Source: Candidatus Woesearchaeota archaeon (GTDB lineage Archaea > Nanobdellota > Nanobdellia > Woesearchaeales > ARS49). From it: 56,421 nucleotides of DNA. The notes under the pieces were generated by a model. The model ran no database searches, had not been told where the DNA came from, and saw only the letters and a list, made by a program, of their open reading frames with translations. Positions 48,256-56,421 of this stretch are shown piece by piece. The stretch's first letter is position 1. Every line of letters starts with the position of its first letter. Where the stretch lies: assembly GCA_016215315.1 (NCBI GenBank), contig JACRKG010000039.1:1-56421 (forward strand). The letters run 5' to 3'. The translations under genes and the position numbers were made by a program.

Positions 48256-48996
48256 ATGGAATGCACAACATGTCAAAAACAATCAAACTCAGAAAGAGGT
48301 CTAGAAATGCTTTGTCAACAACAACCAGACCATCCAATTTCTCACGGTTTAGGAAAGCTAGCTAAAAGCATTGGATGCGGAGCACTTGCAGTTGGGAGTG
48401 CATGGTTTTTATCTGTTGCAAATGAAAATAGAGGACCTTTTTACATTGATAATGTTGAATTAGTAATGGTTTGGGCAGCAAACTTATCGATAGGCGGAAT
48501 AGGTATTGCAAGTGGATTGTACGGATTATACTCTTTAGCAGATTCTTTTACTAGCTTAGCAAAACCGTTCAGAATGTACCAAAATGATGGAACTGTTTAT
48601 TACAGAAATGGAGGATTTACTAACACTCCTTCGTCAGGAGATAAAAAATTTGGAACAAGAGTAGTGCCAATCGATAATGCTGACGACCTAACACAAGTAG
48701 GAAAAGAAAAAGTATTCTTGAATGGATTTGTTGTTGAAAATACAAACATGACTTCAGAAAAAAAAGATGATGGAACTGCAAGATTAACATCATCCTACAT
48801 GGAATACACAACAATAGTTCGGGGAAATCTTAACGGAAAACAAACAACAATTTATGCAGTGACGCACAATAATTATGATTTTGCCAAAAAATTAGCAGAT
48901 CAAACAAAAGGAATACAATTATTTGTTGTCGGAGAAGTAAGACAAAATAAAGAGAACACCCAAATCGATCTAGAACAATACGGCCAAGCGTTCTGA
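48256..48996 (+). CDS. Two-TM membrane protein, unknown
   Basis: 246 residues. AGGAGG in the 12-18 nt upstream gives a strong ribosome site. N-terminal CTTC pair, then two membrane helices (GCGALAVGSAWFLSV near 40; VWAANLSIGGIGIASGLYGLYSL near 75-97). The C-terminal 140 residues are a soluble beta-rich domain (TRVVPIDNADDL, KVFLNGFVVENTN, IQLFVVGEVRQ), OB- or GIDE-like in appearance only. No family recognised. Confidence 0.65.
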   Translation: MECTTCQKQSNSERGLEMLCQQQPDHPISHGLGKLAKSIGCGALAVGSAWFLSVANENRGPFYIDNVELVMVWAANLSIGGIGIASGLYGLYSLADSFTSLAKPFRMYQNDGTVYYRNGGFTNTPSSGDKKFGTRVVPIDNADDLTQVGKEKVFLNGFVVENTNMTSEKKDDGTARLTSSYMEYTTIVRGNLNGKQTTIYAVTHNNYDFAKKLADQTKGIQLFVVGEVRQNKENTQIDLEQYGQAF

Positions 48997-48997
48997 T

Positions 48998-49033
48998 GAT
49001 TTTCCGCAGGAAAATCTCAAAAACCTTTATATA
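48998..49033 (+). promoter_or_regulatory. Hairpin plus TATA box of cca
   Basis: GATTTTCC (48998-49005) and GGAAAATC (49009-49016), loop GCA. TATA TTTATATA at 49026-49033, 24 nt before ATG 49057. The hairpin starts right after the preceding stop and could also terminate that gene. Confidence 0.55.
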
Positions 49034-49056
49034 ACCAACAACCAATTTGTTCTCTG

Positions 49057-50253
49057 ATGGAATTGCTTAAAGAAGTATTGCAAAAAATAAAGCCTAATTC
49101 TAACAAGATCCAAGAAGCAGAAGAAACAATCAAAAAAATAAATAGTGAAGCAAAAAAACAAAAAATAAACGCAAAAGCAGTGTTTGGCGGGAGCTATGCC
49201 AAGAATACTTGGCTTAAAGAAGACGCAGATGTCGACATATTTGTAAAATTTAACATGAAATACGTTCATGAAGACTTAAGTAGCTTGCTAGGAAAAATTC
49301 TAGAAAAATTCAAAAAAGTATGTGTCCACGGAAGTCGTGACTATTACCAAATAAAAAACAAAATAAAATTTGAAATCATTCCAGTATTAGATATTAAAAA
49401 ACCAGAACAAGCACATAATGTTACAGACTTCTCCCCATTTCACGTAGAGTGGGTCAAGAAATCAAAACTCAATGAAGAAATAAGAATTTCAAAGAAATTC
49501 TTCAAAGCAAATGGAGTTTATGGCGCTGAAAGCTACATTCAAGGATTTTCTGGCCACGTAGTTGATATATTAACAATTTATTACGGAGGTTTTCTTAAAT
49601 TAGCGAAAGAAATTGCTAAATGGAAAAAACAAACAATAATTGATCCAGAAAAGAAATATAAAAACAAAAATCCATTATTCATTTTGAACAAATCAAAAAT
49701 TCAAGGACCACTAATAGTTATTGATCCAGTACAACCAGATAGAAATGCATCATCCGTAGTTAGTCAAGAAAAATATGAAAAACTGATTCAAGCCTGCAAG
49801 GCATTCAATAAAAAACCATCCGCGAAATTTTTTGAAGAACAAAAAAAAGATTTTTCTAAAAGCAAAGGATTCCTAACAACTTTAGAAATTACTCCTCTAG
49901 AAGGCAAAAGAGATGTTGTGGGAAGTAAAATATTGAAAGTTTTTGAATTCTTAAAAGAAAAACTAAACGAATTCGAATTAATAGATTCAGGCTGGGAATG
50001 GGATGAAAAAGCAAAATTCTTTTTTGTGACCAAAAAAGACAAATTATCTGATGAATTTATTCGTGAAGGTCCAAATTTAGAACTAAAAGAACACGTTGCG
50101 CACTTTAAAGAATTACACGAAGATACATTTGTGGAAAAGAACAGAATTCATGCAAGAATAAAAAGGGAACATACAAAACTAGAAGAAGTTGCAAATGAAT
50201 TAATTAAAGAAAATTATGTTAAAGAAAGAATTTTGAAAATCAAAATTCTTTAA
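49057..50253 (+). CDS. cca: CCA-adding enzyme (archaeal class I tRNA nucleotidyltransferase)
   Basis: 398 residues. It adds CCA to tRNA 3' ends, fitting the tRNA-Leu here that lacks encoded CCA. Catalytic GGSYAKNTWLKEDADVDIFVKF has the GS and D-x-D of the superfamily near residue 45-65. Later YIQGFSGHVVDILTIYYGGF and LIVIDPVQPDRNASS are archaeal CCA blocks. The C-terminus overlaps the next gene by 4 nt. Confidence 0.95.
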   Translation: MELLKEVLQKIKPNSNKIQEAEETIKKINSEAKKQKINAKAVFGGSYAKNTWLKEDADVDIFVKFNMKYVHEDLSSLLGKILEKFKKVCVHGSRDYYQIKNKIKFEIIPVLDIKKPEQAHNVTDFSPFHVEWVKKSKLNEEIRISKKFFKANGVYGAESYIQGFSGHVVDILTIYYGGFLKLAKEIAKWKKQTIIDPEKKYKNKNPLFILNKSKIQGPLIVIDPVQPDRNASSVVSQEKYEKLIQACKAFNKKPSAKFFEEQKKDFSKSKGFLTTLEITPLEGKRDVVGSKILKVFEFLKEKLNEFELIDSGWEWDEKAKFFFVTKKDKLSDEFIREGPNLELKEHVAHFKELHEDTFVEKNRIHARIKREHTKLEEVANELIKENYVKERILKIKIL

Positions 50254-51149
50254 CTAATCGTGTATGCTATTACTGCGGTTCCTACGACAATAAGTGCTAT
50301 TCCTATGAATTTTCTTAAAAGGGTTTTTCTGTGTAAATCTTCTTTAATGATGTGCGGATAATAAATGCTGATGAGTGTTGTAAAACCAAAAATTATTAGT
50401 GGTTGTATGTTACCTATTGCTGCAAGAAGCGGTGAAGTGATGAATGCAAGAGCATACCAGAATGCAAGATTTCCCGTCATTCCTAATGCTTCGCTTACAA
50501 TTGTATATGGATAAAGTTTGTAATGTTTTAAGAGTGTTTTTCTTACATCTTTTCTGAAAAGTAGTAAGCTTACAGTAATGATTACTCCTGTTGCGAAAGG
50601 TAATTGAATATTCCAATATGGCATCATGTGTGATGCGCTTTCGTTCATTACTATTGGTATCGAAATGAGTAGTCCATATACTATTCCTATAATTGTGGTT
50701 TTTTGAGCGAAAAGTTCTTTGATAGTTTTATGGCTTTCTAAAATAATAGTTCCTAATACTGCTGCAATAATTCCGAAAATCTGGCTGTAAGTGAAAGAAC
50801 TTTCAAAGAAAAATACGTGTATTAATATGAGCCCTATTGGTGTTAAGTAAAGTAGTGGTAATATTTGTGATGCTTCTTCTTGCTTAAGCAAGTAATAGTA
50901 AGCAATAAATGATACTGCAGATAATATTCCTGAAATAAATGGGAGTGTGAGAGCTGCAAGAGTTATGCCATTCCAATTTAGGAATAATGAAATTATTATG
51001 CTTTCAATAAAAAGAATTGACACTGAAGTAACTGTGTAAGTGTAACTGTTGGTATTTTTCTTACTTAGAATAAATTTGTCGATTATGTTTCCTCCAGTCC
51101 ATGCAAAAAGAGAGATTATGATTGCAATGAGAAGTTGTACTTTTATCAT
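50250..51149 (-). CDS. EamA/DMT-family transporter
   Basis: 299 residues, about ten membrane helices in two five-helix halves, the DMT layout. N-half includes FAWTGGNIIDKFIL and the C-half ends with LLRKFIGIALIVVGTAVIA. Substrate unknown. Its 3' end overlaps that of cca. Confidence 0.87.
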   Translation of the reverse strand: MIKVQLLIAIIISLFAWTGGNIIDKFILSKKNTNSYTYTVTSVSILFIESIIISLFLNWNGITLAALTLPFISGILSAVSFIAYYYLLKQEEASQILPLLYLTPIGLILIHVFFFESSFTYSQIFGIIAAVLGTIILESHKTIKELFAQKTTIIGIVYGLLISIPIVMNESASHMMPYWNIQLPFATGVIITVSLLLFRKDVRKTLLKHYKLYPYTIVSEALGMTGNLAFWYALAFITSPLLAAIGNIQPLIIFGFTTLISIYYPHIIKEDLHRKTLLRKFIGIALIVVGTAVIAYTIS

Positions 51150-51196
51150 TATTTAATTTTTGAAATAGCCACTTATTAATCTTTCCAAAATTCTGA

Positions 51197-52174
51197 TTAA
51201 TCCTCAAAATACTTAATTAATTCTTCTAATTTTCCTTCACCCAACAAAGCAATATTTAAGAAACCTCTAACATCACATGCGCCAGAAAAATGTTTTATTT
51301 GAAACGCAATATCTTCACCTTTAGAATTATTGTATCCTTTTGTTACTTCAAACATGTCTTGCTCGGAATCAACTTTTGGGTCTGAATAAATTTCTGTCAA
51401 ATCATCATAAACTCTAGTCATGAAATACTCAATTTCACAATCTTGTTCATACTTGAATTCTGTTTTTAATTCTCCTTTTCTTACCATTTCTGGAACTTTT
51501 AAGAAAAACTCAATTTGTTGCTGTATTCTTTCTTCAAGTTTATTTGAATCAAACAAAACAACTTCATCACTTCCTTTAGTATAAACATGATATAAATCAT
51601 TTCTTTCTTCTTTAGTCAAACTCAATAGTGCTTTAAGTCCATCCTTTCCGGGGATAGTATAAAAAAATTGTCTTCTCCAGTCAAGAATTGTTTTTATATG
51701 TTCAGGAATTGGTTTTTCATCGCCCAATTCCGGACAGTAATCATAAGAAAGCATTTCAAATTCTTTGTAATTGGTGTAATTAATAAAAAAACGTTTGGAA
51801 AAAGTATCATCACTTTGCACTTCTAAAGATTCTTCATCCGTCTTTAGAACTACTTCGTAACATTCTATTTTTTCATCGATGGGAGAACCTAGCAAGTGAT
51901 ATTCTGTGGCTAAATTTCTAAATCTTTCAGCATCACACCCAAATATTACTGCACACTCGTTTTTTGTATCTGCAAAGATTTCCTCTATTTTTTCCCATTC
52001 AACAGGTCTTTGAAAATCAAAATAAATAAATTTTGTATCTCTAGAATGATTCACTTTTATGAAACACTCATCAGAAGGTTCTAAAGATATCTTTCCAGAA
52101 GGAGAAAAATAACAAGTCTCATGAGGAGAAACTTGAAAACGTTCTTTAATAGTTCTTTCAAGACTAACAGGCAT
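51197..52174 (-). CDS. Cytoplasmic protein, unknown
   Basis: 325 residues, no signal or TM. Acidic and globular. Segments such as ECAVIFGCDAERFRNLA and CDVRGFLNIALLGEGKLEELIKYF suggest mixed alpha/beta. I recognise no motif. Opens with MPVSLERTIKERFQVSPHE. Confidence 0.65.
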   Translation of the reverse strand: MPVSLERTIKERFQVSPHETCYFSPSGKISLEPSDECFIKVNHSRDTKFIYFDFQRPVEWEKIEEIFADTKNECAVIFGCDAERFRNLATEYHLLGSPIDEKIECYEVVLKTDEESLEVQSDDTFSKRFFINYTNYKEFEMLSYDYCPELGDEKPIPEHIKTILDWRRQFFYTIPGKDGLKALLSLTKEERNDLYHVYTKGSDEVVLFDSNKLEERIQQQIEFFLKVPEMVRKGELKTEFKYEQDCEIEYFMTRVYDDLTEIYSDPKVDSEQDMFEVTKGYNNSKGEDIAFQIKHFSGACDVRGFLNIALLGEGKLEELIKYFED

Positions 52175-52194
52175 GATACTCCTGTTAGGGGCTT

Positions 52195-52443
52195 TTAAAT
52201 ATAAAAAGGTAACGACAAAATTCGGTGTTTTGGGCTGTCAAAAAACGGTTCAAAGGGAATCAACGGAAATCGAATATTACTTGGAGTCAGACGGCAACGG
52301 AGTTTTTCAAGTGCACAAAAGGCCTCCTGATTGCCAGTAATATTTATGATGTCTGGTGATGCCTGTATGACTCCAGTTATTTTTATTGGACTCATGATGC
52401 TGTCGCCACTTCCGTTATTGAACATAACTTGCACAAAATTCAC
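52195..52443 (-). CDS. Questionable 82-aa gene with foreign codon use
   Basis: Minus-strand frame from ATG 52443 (MNFVQVMFNNGSGDSIM...). The first half looks globular (IKITGVIQASPDIINITGNQEAF). Codons are GC-rich (GTC, GAC, CAG, GAG, CTC, CTG, CGT), unlike native genes. A weak TATA-like TTTTTAAG lies about 35 nt upstream. An opposite frame is also open. It may be a remnant of transferred DNA rather than a working gene. Confidence 0.25.
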   Translation of the reverse strand: MNFVQVMFNNGSGDSIMSPIKITGVIQASPDIINITGNQEAFCALEKLRCRLTPSNIRFPLIPFEPFFDSPKHRILSLPFYI

Positions 52444-52585
52444 GGCGACCCGAGCTCTAAAAGTACTAAGATTTCTTAAAAATCATCTAAAAAAATCTGG
52501 CAAGATCAAAGCTTTAGCTTTTGTAGCCACTAAGCAGTGGTAAAAAAACGAAAGATTTATAAAGTATGACTACTATTATGCTTGT

Positions 52586-53221
52586 ATGGTAACTAATTTG
52601 TATGATTTGGGTAAAGAAGTACAGAATTTAGGCCAAATACTCGAACTTATTGAAAGCCTGTATGGACTAGCTTTACCAATTCATAATCCAAAAACAACTG
52701 AAAAAACACAAAATAATGCTTCTTTAGAAGGAATTACTGGCAGTCCTGTTGAAGATTTCTATCAAGACTCAATGGAATACTTCTTATCAAGAGGTAGAAA
52801 TTTCGCAAAATACTTGAGAGTTGTTTTAGGAAGAGATGTTACAACTGTTGTTGGAGCAAAAATAAAACAATTAGAAGAAAACAATTACTTTCAATTAGAA
52901 ACAGAAGAGGAAGGTTGTTATATGGTTAAAAGTTCAAGTGTTGATTGGGATAAAAGTATAGACTTCTTTGCACAACAATACAAAGTTTCTTTCAGCGCAA
53001 TGAAAGAATACTTATTAATGCACGAACATGCTCACGCAAGTCAAAAAGGAATGACTCCTGAAAGCATTGCAAGAGAAAGAGATGTTGAAGAATTAGTACT
53101 AAAATACTCAACAGCAATGAGCGTAACAAATCCAGAACAAGAACAATTCTATGATGACATTGCAAGTGTAGCAAGACAAAGATTAGGAGAAGTAGAGAGG
53201 CATTATGGAGAACAACAATGA
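52586..53221 (+). CDS. Putative zincin metalloprotease (HEHAH), unknown
   Basis: 211 residues. HEHAH in YLLMHEHAHASQKG (near residue 151) fits the HExxH zinc motif; downstream ERDVEELV supplies possible third Glu ligands. The first 100 residues are helical. No signal peptide, so cytoplasmic or membrane-associated. TATA-like TTTATAAAG near 52555-52563 gives a leaderless start. It overlaps the next gene by 17 nt; first of a four-gene coupled unit. Confidence 0.65.
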   Translation: MVTNLYDLGKEVQNLGQILELIESLYGLALPIHNPKTTEKTQNNASLEGITGSPVEDFYQDSMEYFLSRGRNFAKYLRVVLGRDVTTVVGAKIKQLEENNYFQLETEEEGCYMVKSSSVDWDKSIDFFAQQYKVSFSAMKEYLLMHEHAHASQKGMTPESIARERDVEELVLKYSTAMSVTNPEQEQFYDDIASVARQRLGEVERHYGEQQ

Positions 53222-53870
53222 CAAATTTTCACGAAGTGAAAATTTAGAACAAAAACTTGAACCAAATTACAGTATTACAGATTTCGTTAGAAATACTTTC
53301 AGCAATAGTCTCTATCATGCTTTCAAAGAAGATGTTCGACAAACTTATGCAAGAGCAAGTAAAGGAGAAAGTGGCTGGAAGCCTGTAAAAGCGGTTTATT
53401 CTTTAATTGAAAAACCAACTAAGAAATTCTTGAAATGGATTTTTGAGCCTAGAGAATGGGAAAGAAAGAATGATGCTGAATTTTACAGAAAATTAGGAGT
53501 TAAAAGATTTAAAGGACTTTACAAAAGAAAAGAAGATGTAATAGAAAATTTAGCGAAAGATATTTTTTATTTTGATTGGCCAAGAATTGAAGAAGTAAGA
53601 GCAAATGGAATTGGTGAACTAGAAAAGTATGAAACGCTAACAAAATTTTATGAAGCGGCTTGTTGGAAAATAACAGAACACACAATATTTCCAGGAACTC
53701 CATTAATTTATTACGAATTTGGAATTAAAGGTTTAGCATTAACCGCTTTAGCATGGTTTCCCGCAATTGGTTTCCCAATAATGATTCAAAGAATGAACCG
53801 AGTAAGAATTCACAATCTTTTAGATAAAATGAAAAATAAGATGGAGGAAAGAAAAAATGACGAACAATAA
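53205..53870 (+). CDS. Membrane-associated protein, unknown (acyltransferase-like hints)
   Basis: 221 residues. A soluble N-terminal part is followed by a hydrophobic hairpin near 175-200 (GLALTALAWFPAIGFPIMIQRMNRV) and a basic C-terminus. The segment AEFYRKLGVKRFKGLYKRK slightly resembles the glycosyl-diaponeurosporenoate acyltransferase family (FYxKxGVxxWK), a weak hint. Second gene of the unit, overlapping both neighbours. Confidence 0.55.
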   Translation: MENNNDKFSRSENLEQKLEPNYSITDFVRNTFSNSLYHAFKEDVRQTYARASKGESGWKPVKAVYSLIEKPTKKFLKWIFEPREWERKNDAEFYRKLGVKRFKGLYKRKEDVIENLAKDIFYFDWPRIEEVRANGIGELEKYETLTKFYEAACWKITEHTIFPGTPLIYYEFGIKGLALTALAWFPAIGFPIMIQRMNRVRIHNLLDKMKNKMEERKNDEQ

Positions 53871-54036
53871 CACAATTTTGCCTGACGACTTTGATTTTAG
53901 TTCTGAAGAATTTGATAAAGGATTTGTTTTTGATAGTGTTGATCCTTTTGGAAAGAAATATCAAAAACCGGAAGACAAAAAAGATGACTCTTCAAAACCA
54001 ATCACACCAGTTAACAGGATAAAAAAATATGATTAA
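53857..54036 (+). CDS. Small acidic linker protein, unknown
   Basis: 59 residues starting MTNNNTILPDDFDFSSEEFD and ending KKYD. Probably disordered. It starts inside the last codons of the preceding gene (14-nt overlap) and its stop overlaps the next start by 8 nt (ATGATTAA), so it is very likely translated. Function unknown. Confidence 0.6.
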   Translation: MTNNNTILPDDFDFSSEEFDKGFVFDSVDPFGKKYQKPEDKKDDSSKPITPVNRIKKYD

Positions 54037-54415
54037 AAAGATTAAGTCAGGAATTAGTACTGTTTGGGATTTTTATAGAACTGCTCCTTTTGGAGAAACT
54101 TCTGCGTTAATATTATCTCATTATGCTTTTGAGGCGTTCAAAAAAAATCTTTTGTTGGAAGGTTCTTTAATTGTTATTTCTGCTGTTTTTAGTGTTTGGG
54201 TTGCTCGAGATCAATTCAAACTAAAAAAACGTTTAGAAGATCACATTGAAGATCATGGCTTCACTTCTGAAGGTTTTGAAACAACAATTCCAACTTGGTG
54301 TGGCAGGCAAACAGCAAGAGTAGTTGCAGAAAAACATAATTGCTTAGATGAGTACGTTAAATTATGCGAACAATACAAAGGCACTATGAGTTATAGATTT
54401 TTACCGCACATTTAA
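54029..54415 (+). CDS. Small membrane protein, unknown
   Basis: 128 residues. One or two membrane helices near residues 25-58 (TSALILSHYAFEAF, then GSLIVISAVFSVWVA). The C-terminal half is soluble, with Cys at CGRQTARV, NCLDEYV and LCEQYKG. Last of the four-gene unit. No family recognised. Confidence 0.6.
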   Translation: MIKKIKSGISTVWDFYRTAPFGETSALILSHYAFEAFKKNLLLEGSLIVISAVFSVWVARDQFKLKKRLEDHIEDHGFTSEGFETTIPTWCGRQTARVVAEKHNCLDEYVKLCEQYKGTMSYRFLPHI

Positions 54416-54442
54416 TCCGAGAAGTCACGAGACATCAAAAAA

Positions 54443-56203
54443 TTAGTTTCTTCCTCTTTGTTCTTTGTAGAATTTTTCTATTTGTTTTATTGTTGTGCAG
54501 TCTTCAGGGCTTTTATCTTCTCGAAGTCTTAGTAATCTGGGAAATCTTAGTGCGTAACCGCTTGAGTATGTTGGGCTTTTTTGTATTTCTTCATACTTAA
54601 TTTCTATAACTATTTTTGGTTTAACCATTGCTTCGTTTTCTTTTTCGCTGATTATTAATGGTTTTAGTAATTCAGTCATTTCTTCGAAACTAGTTCCTTC
54701 TTCTATTTTTTCTTTAAATCCAGTTCCTACTCTGCCAATTTCTAAATATTCTCCAGCATCATTCTGGCATGCAATAGTAAAGCTGCTTAGCCATTTACCT
54801 CTTTTACCGCTACCCCATTCTGCGCCAACAATTACTAAATCTAGTGTTTCCATTACTGGCTTAACTTTTACTCCATAACCAACTCTGCTTCCTGGTTTGT
54901 ATATTCCTTCTAAATTTTTCATCATTATTCCTTCGTTTCCGGCGTTGAGTGATTTTTTGTAGAATTCTTCTGCTTCTTTTTCTTCACTTGTTATTAATTG
55001 GTTTGCTAGTTTGAAAACGAATGGTTTTTGTTTTAGATTTTTTTCTAATATTTTTCTTCTTTCAATAAAATGTTCTTTCAATAAATTCTTTCCATCAAAA
55101 TAAATCGCGTCAAAAACATTAATTTCTACTGGGAATTTTTCAACCATTTCATGAATGTCATATTTTCTTCTTATTCTTTGACTGATGCTTTGGAATGGTA
55201 AGTATTTTTTTGTTTTTACATCATAACCTATTACTTCTGCATCAAGAACACAATCATTACTTACATGTTTTTCTACTGCTTCAACAACGTCAGGAAATTG
55301 TTTTGTGACATCTTCAAGTCTTCTAGTAAATACTTTTATTTTGTTTCCTTTTTTGTGTATTTGAACTCGAAAGCCATCAAATTTGAACTCACAAGCAGCT
55401 GGTTTTCCTACTGTTTCAAACGCATCTTTTATTCCTTCTGCTTTTTGGTAAAGCATTACTTTTATTGGACTTCCAAGAACTAATGATAATTCTTTTACTG
55501 TAGTAATGCCTTTTTTTGCTGCTTTTGCTACTTCGACAAAATCATTTGTTAAATCAATTGCTCCTTGTACTTTGGTATTGTATTCTTCATATTTTTCTCT
55601 ATCTTTTTCTGGAAAACTTATTTTATTTTCTTTTTCATCATATTTTATTTCTAACTCTTCACCAAAGAAAGCCCAAACTATTGCATCTCTAACTGTGCCT
55701 TCGCCAAAACCAATTCTTAAATCACTAATTATTGTTCTTATTATGTACTTGGCTTCTTTTGGTTTTGCGCTCGTTAATAATTCGGATATTAATTGTAGTT
55801 TTCTATCAACGCTTCCTTCACCTTCCATCACTTCAAGTTTTTGTAATGTGTTAAAAACTTGTTTTGTTGTTAGTTCTTTAGAAAATAGTGTGCTTTGTGT
55901 TTTTTTTCCAACTAATTGTTCGGCAGTCTCTCCTATATCTCCAGTTTTTTTTAAAGTGTCATAAATTTTTTTTTCTTCTGCACCAGTTGTTATTTTTATT
56001 GCTTTTATTAATAATTTAATGGCAACGCCTAATTCTCTTTGATCCCAGTTTGGAAAAACTCTTCCTTGAACTAATAACATTAAGTGATCAATTTCATCGT
56101 CAGAAATCTTTTTTAAGAAGTCTGAAAGTATTTTTGTTTTTTCTAATCGTTTTGTTGTACTTTCTAGTTTTTCGTAAACTTCAACAAGCTTTGAATAATG
56201 CAT
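54443..56203 (-). CDS. lig: ATP-dependent DNA ligase (archaeal type)
   Basis: 586 residues, standard. Active Lys in CEFKFDGFRVQIHKKG (K-x-D-G). N-terminal DNA-binding domain (IRTIISDLRIGFGEGTVRDAI) and the OB domain containing WGSGKRGKWLSSFTIAC, IEIKYEEIQKSPTYSSGYALRFPR. It seals nicks in replication and repair. Confidence 0.96.
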   Translation of the reverse strand: MHYSKLVEVYEKLESTTKRLEKTKILSDFLKKISDDEIDHLMLLVQGRVFPNWDQRELGVAIKLLIKAIKITTGAEEKKIYDTLKKTGDIGETAEQLVGKKTQSTLFSKELTTKQVFNTLQKLEVMEGEGSVDRKLQLISELLTSAKPKEAKYIIRTIISDLRIGFGEGTVRDAIVWAFFGEELEIKYDEKENKISFPEKDREKYEEYNTKVQGAIDLTNDFVEVAKAAKKGITTVKELSLVLGSPIKVMLYQKAEGIKDAFETVGKPAACEFKFDGFRVQIHKKGNKIKVFTRRLEDVTKQFPDVVEAVEKHVSNDCVLDAEVIGYDVKTKKYLPFQSISQRIRRKYDIHEMVEKFPVEINVFDAIYFDGKNLLKEHFIERRKILEKNLKQKPFVFKLANQLITSEEKEAEEFYKKSLNAGNEGIMMKNLEGIYKPGSRVGYGVKVKPVMETLDLVIVGAEWGSGKRGKWLSSFTIACQNDAGEYLEIGRVGTGFKEKIEEGTSFEEMTELLKPLIISEKENEAMVKPKIVIEIKYEEIQKSPTYSSGYALRFPRLLRLREDKSPEDCTTIKQIEKFYKEQRGRN

Positions 56204-56250
56204 GAGAATACAAAAATTAGCTGACTTAAATAAGTTTCCAAATTAGTTTA

Positions 56251-56280
56251 GTAAACTGTGAACCGTAAGCTGCAAACTTT
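56251..56280. repeat. Degenerate heptamer array
   Basis: GTAAACTGTGAACCGTAAGCTGCAAACT, 7-nt period, between the DNA ligase promoter and the transposase. Confidence 0.5.
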
Positions 56281-56310
56281 TGTGTGCTATCACGTTTTTA
56301 GTTCCGGTGT

Positions 56311-56335
56311 TAATAACCATGTTGGGTGGTTATTA
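56311..56335 (+). repeat. Hairpin at the transposase start codon
   Basis: TAATAACCA (56311-56319) and TGGTTATTA (56327-56335), loop TGTTGGG, 9 bp. The last base pair involves the A of the ATG at 56335. Confidence 0.6.
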
Positions 56336-56421
56336 TGTACAAATTAACTTTTGAAAAACGTGTGTGGATAGTAAAACAGATTCTTAAAGGGAGGTCTCAA
56401 GCTGATGTGGCTTTAGCGCAG
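56335..56421 (+). mobile_element. N-terminal end of a transposase (partial)
   Basis: 29 codons from ATG 56335 run off the window. MYKLTFEKRVWIVKQILKG and RSQADVALAQ have the start of a helix-turn-helix as in IS481/IS630-type transposases and related integrases. Only the first helix pair is visible, so the family cannot be fixed. The start codon is inside a 9-bp hairpin. Confidence 0.55.

Noticed and set aside
52331..52543. Plus-strand 70-codon frame opposite the questionable 52195-52443 gene
   Set aside because: Low-complexity and hydrophobic/basic; the minus frame looks slightly more protein-like, and neither is well supported.

Overview
The window is low-GC archaeal chromosomal DNA. The gene content points to a DPANN-type archaeon, most likely Woesearchaeota/Pacearchaeota-like. 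Archaeal markers are Rpo7 and Spt4, S15/S13e-type uS15, S24e, S27ae, the L1-L10(P0)-L12 operon, aEF1-beta with its zinc-ribbon partner, Trm1, a class I CCA-adding enzyme, archaeal RNase J, RtcA, an Rad3/XPD-type helicase, an archaeal ATP-dependent DNA ligase, and a fused AbrB-PhoU regulator. Most genes have a TATA-like box about 20-30 nt before an ATG, so most mRNAs look leaderless or nearly so. The lineage call is inference; there is no rRNA here.

Layout. Positions 1-136 hold the C-terminal end of a DDE-type transposase and 56335-56421 hold the N-terminal HTH of a transposase, so the window is bounded by mobile-element fragments. RNase P RNA lies at 185-516 and is followed by a GC-rich tract that looks like further structured RNA. 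From 0.65 to 4.7 kb: a secreted TPR protein, the first member of a three-member paralogous family ('PARG' family, named for its C-terminal motif), a HicBA cassette and folD. From 4.9 to 15.7 kb: a secreted helical protein with a small lipoprotein, rtcA, aEF1-beta, a Rad3-like helicase, trm1, rps15 and two more PARG paralogues. From 15.8 to 24.3 kb: a THUMP methyltransferase, a gyrA split by a 464-residue homing-endonuclease intein, a gene interrupted by an amber codon, and scpB. From 24.6 to 39.2 kb the content is largely cell surface: class III-signal (pilin-like) proteins, lipoproteins, a four-gene operon with a 997-residue pilin-like protein, a two-headed beta-helix protein and a Cys-rich exoprotein. 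RNase J, tRNA-Leu(CAA), a broken MazEF-like pair and a Cys-motif paralogue are interspersed. From 39.3 to 56.2 kb: Lrp-like/PhoU regulators, a membrane kinase-like protein, the L1-L10-L12 operon, S27ae/S24e/Rpo7/Spt4, cca, a DMT transporter, a four-gene unknown operon with a zincin-like protein, and DNA ligase.

The most interesting signal is regulatory. Five promoters of three otherwise unrelated unknown families (the secreted TPR protein, two PARG genes and two CxxC-protein genes) share the element TAATC, exactly 10 nt, then a T(A/T)TTTAAA TATA box, with the ATG 20-24 nt further on. Two copies sit back to back between divergent genes. This looks like a small regulon. The PARG proteins end in a GC-shifted, highly divergent segment followed by a conserved (A/S)RGV-type tail, which resembles variable-protein tails of diversity-generating retroelements, although no reverse transcriptase or template repeat is visible.

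Other unexplained structure includes a three-copy family of about 70-130 nt elements with varying but base-paired hairpins, a two-copy 76-nt structured element, dispersed heptanucleotide arrays, and short hairpins placed just upstream of TATA boxes.
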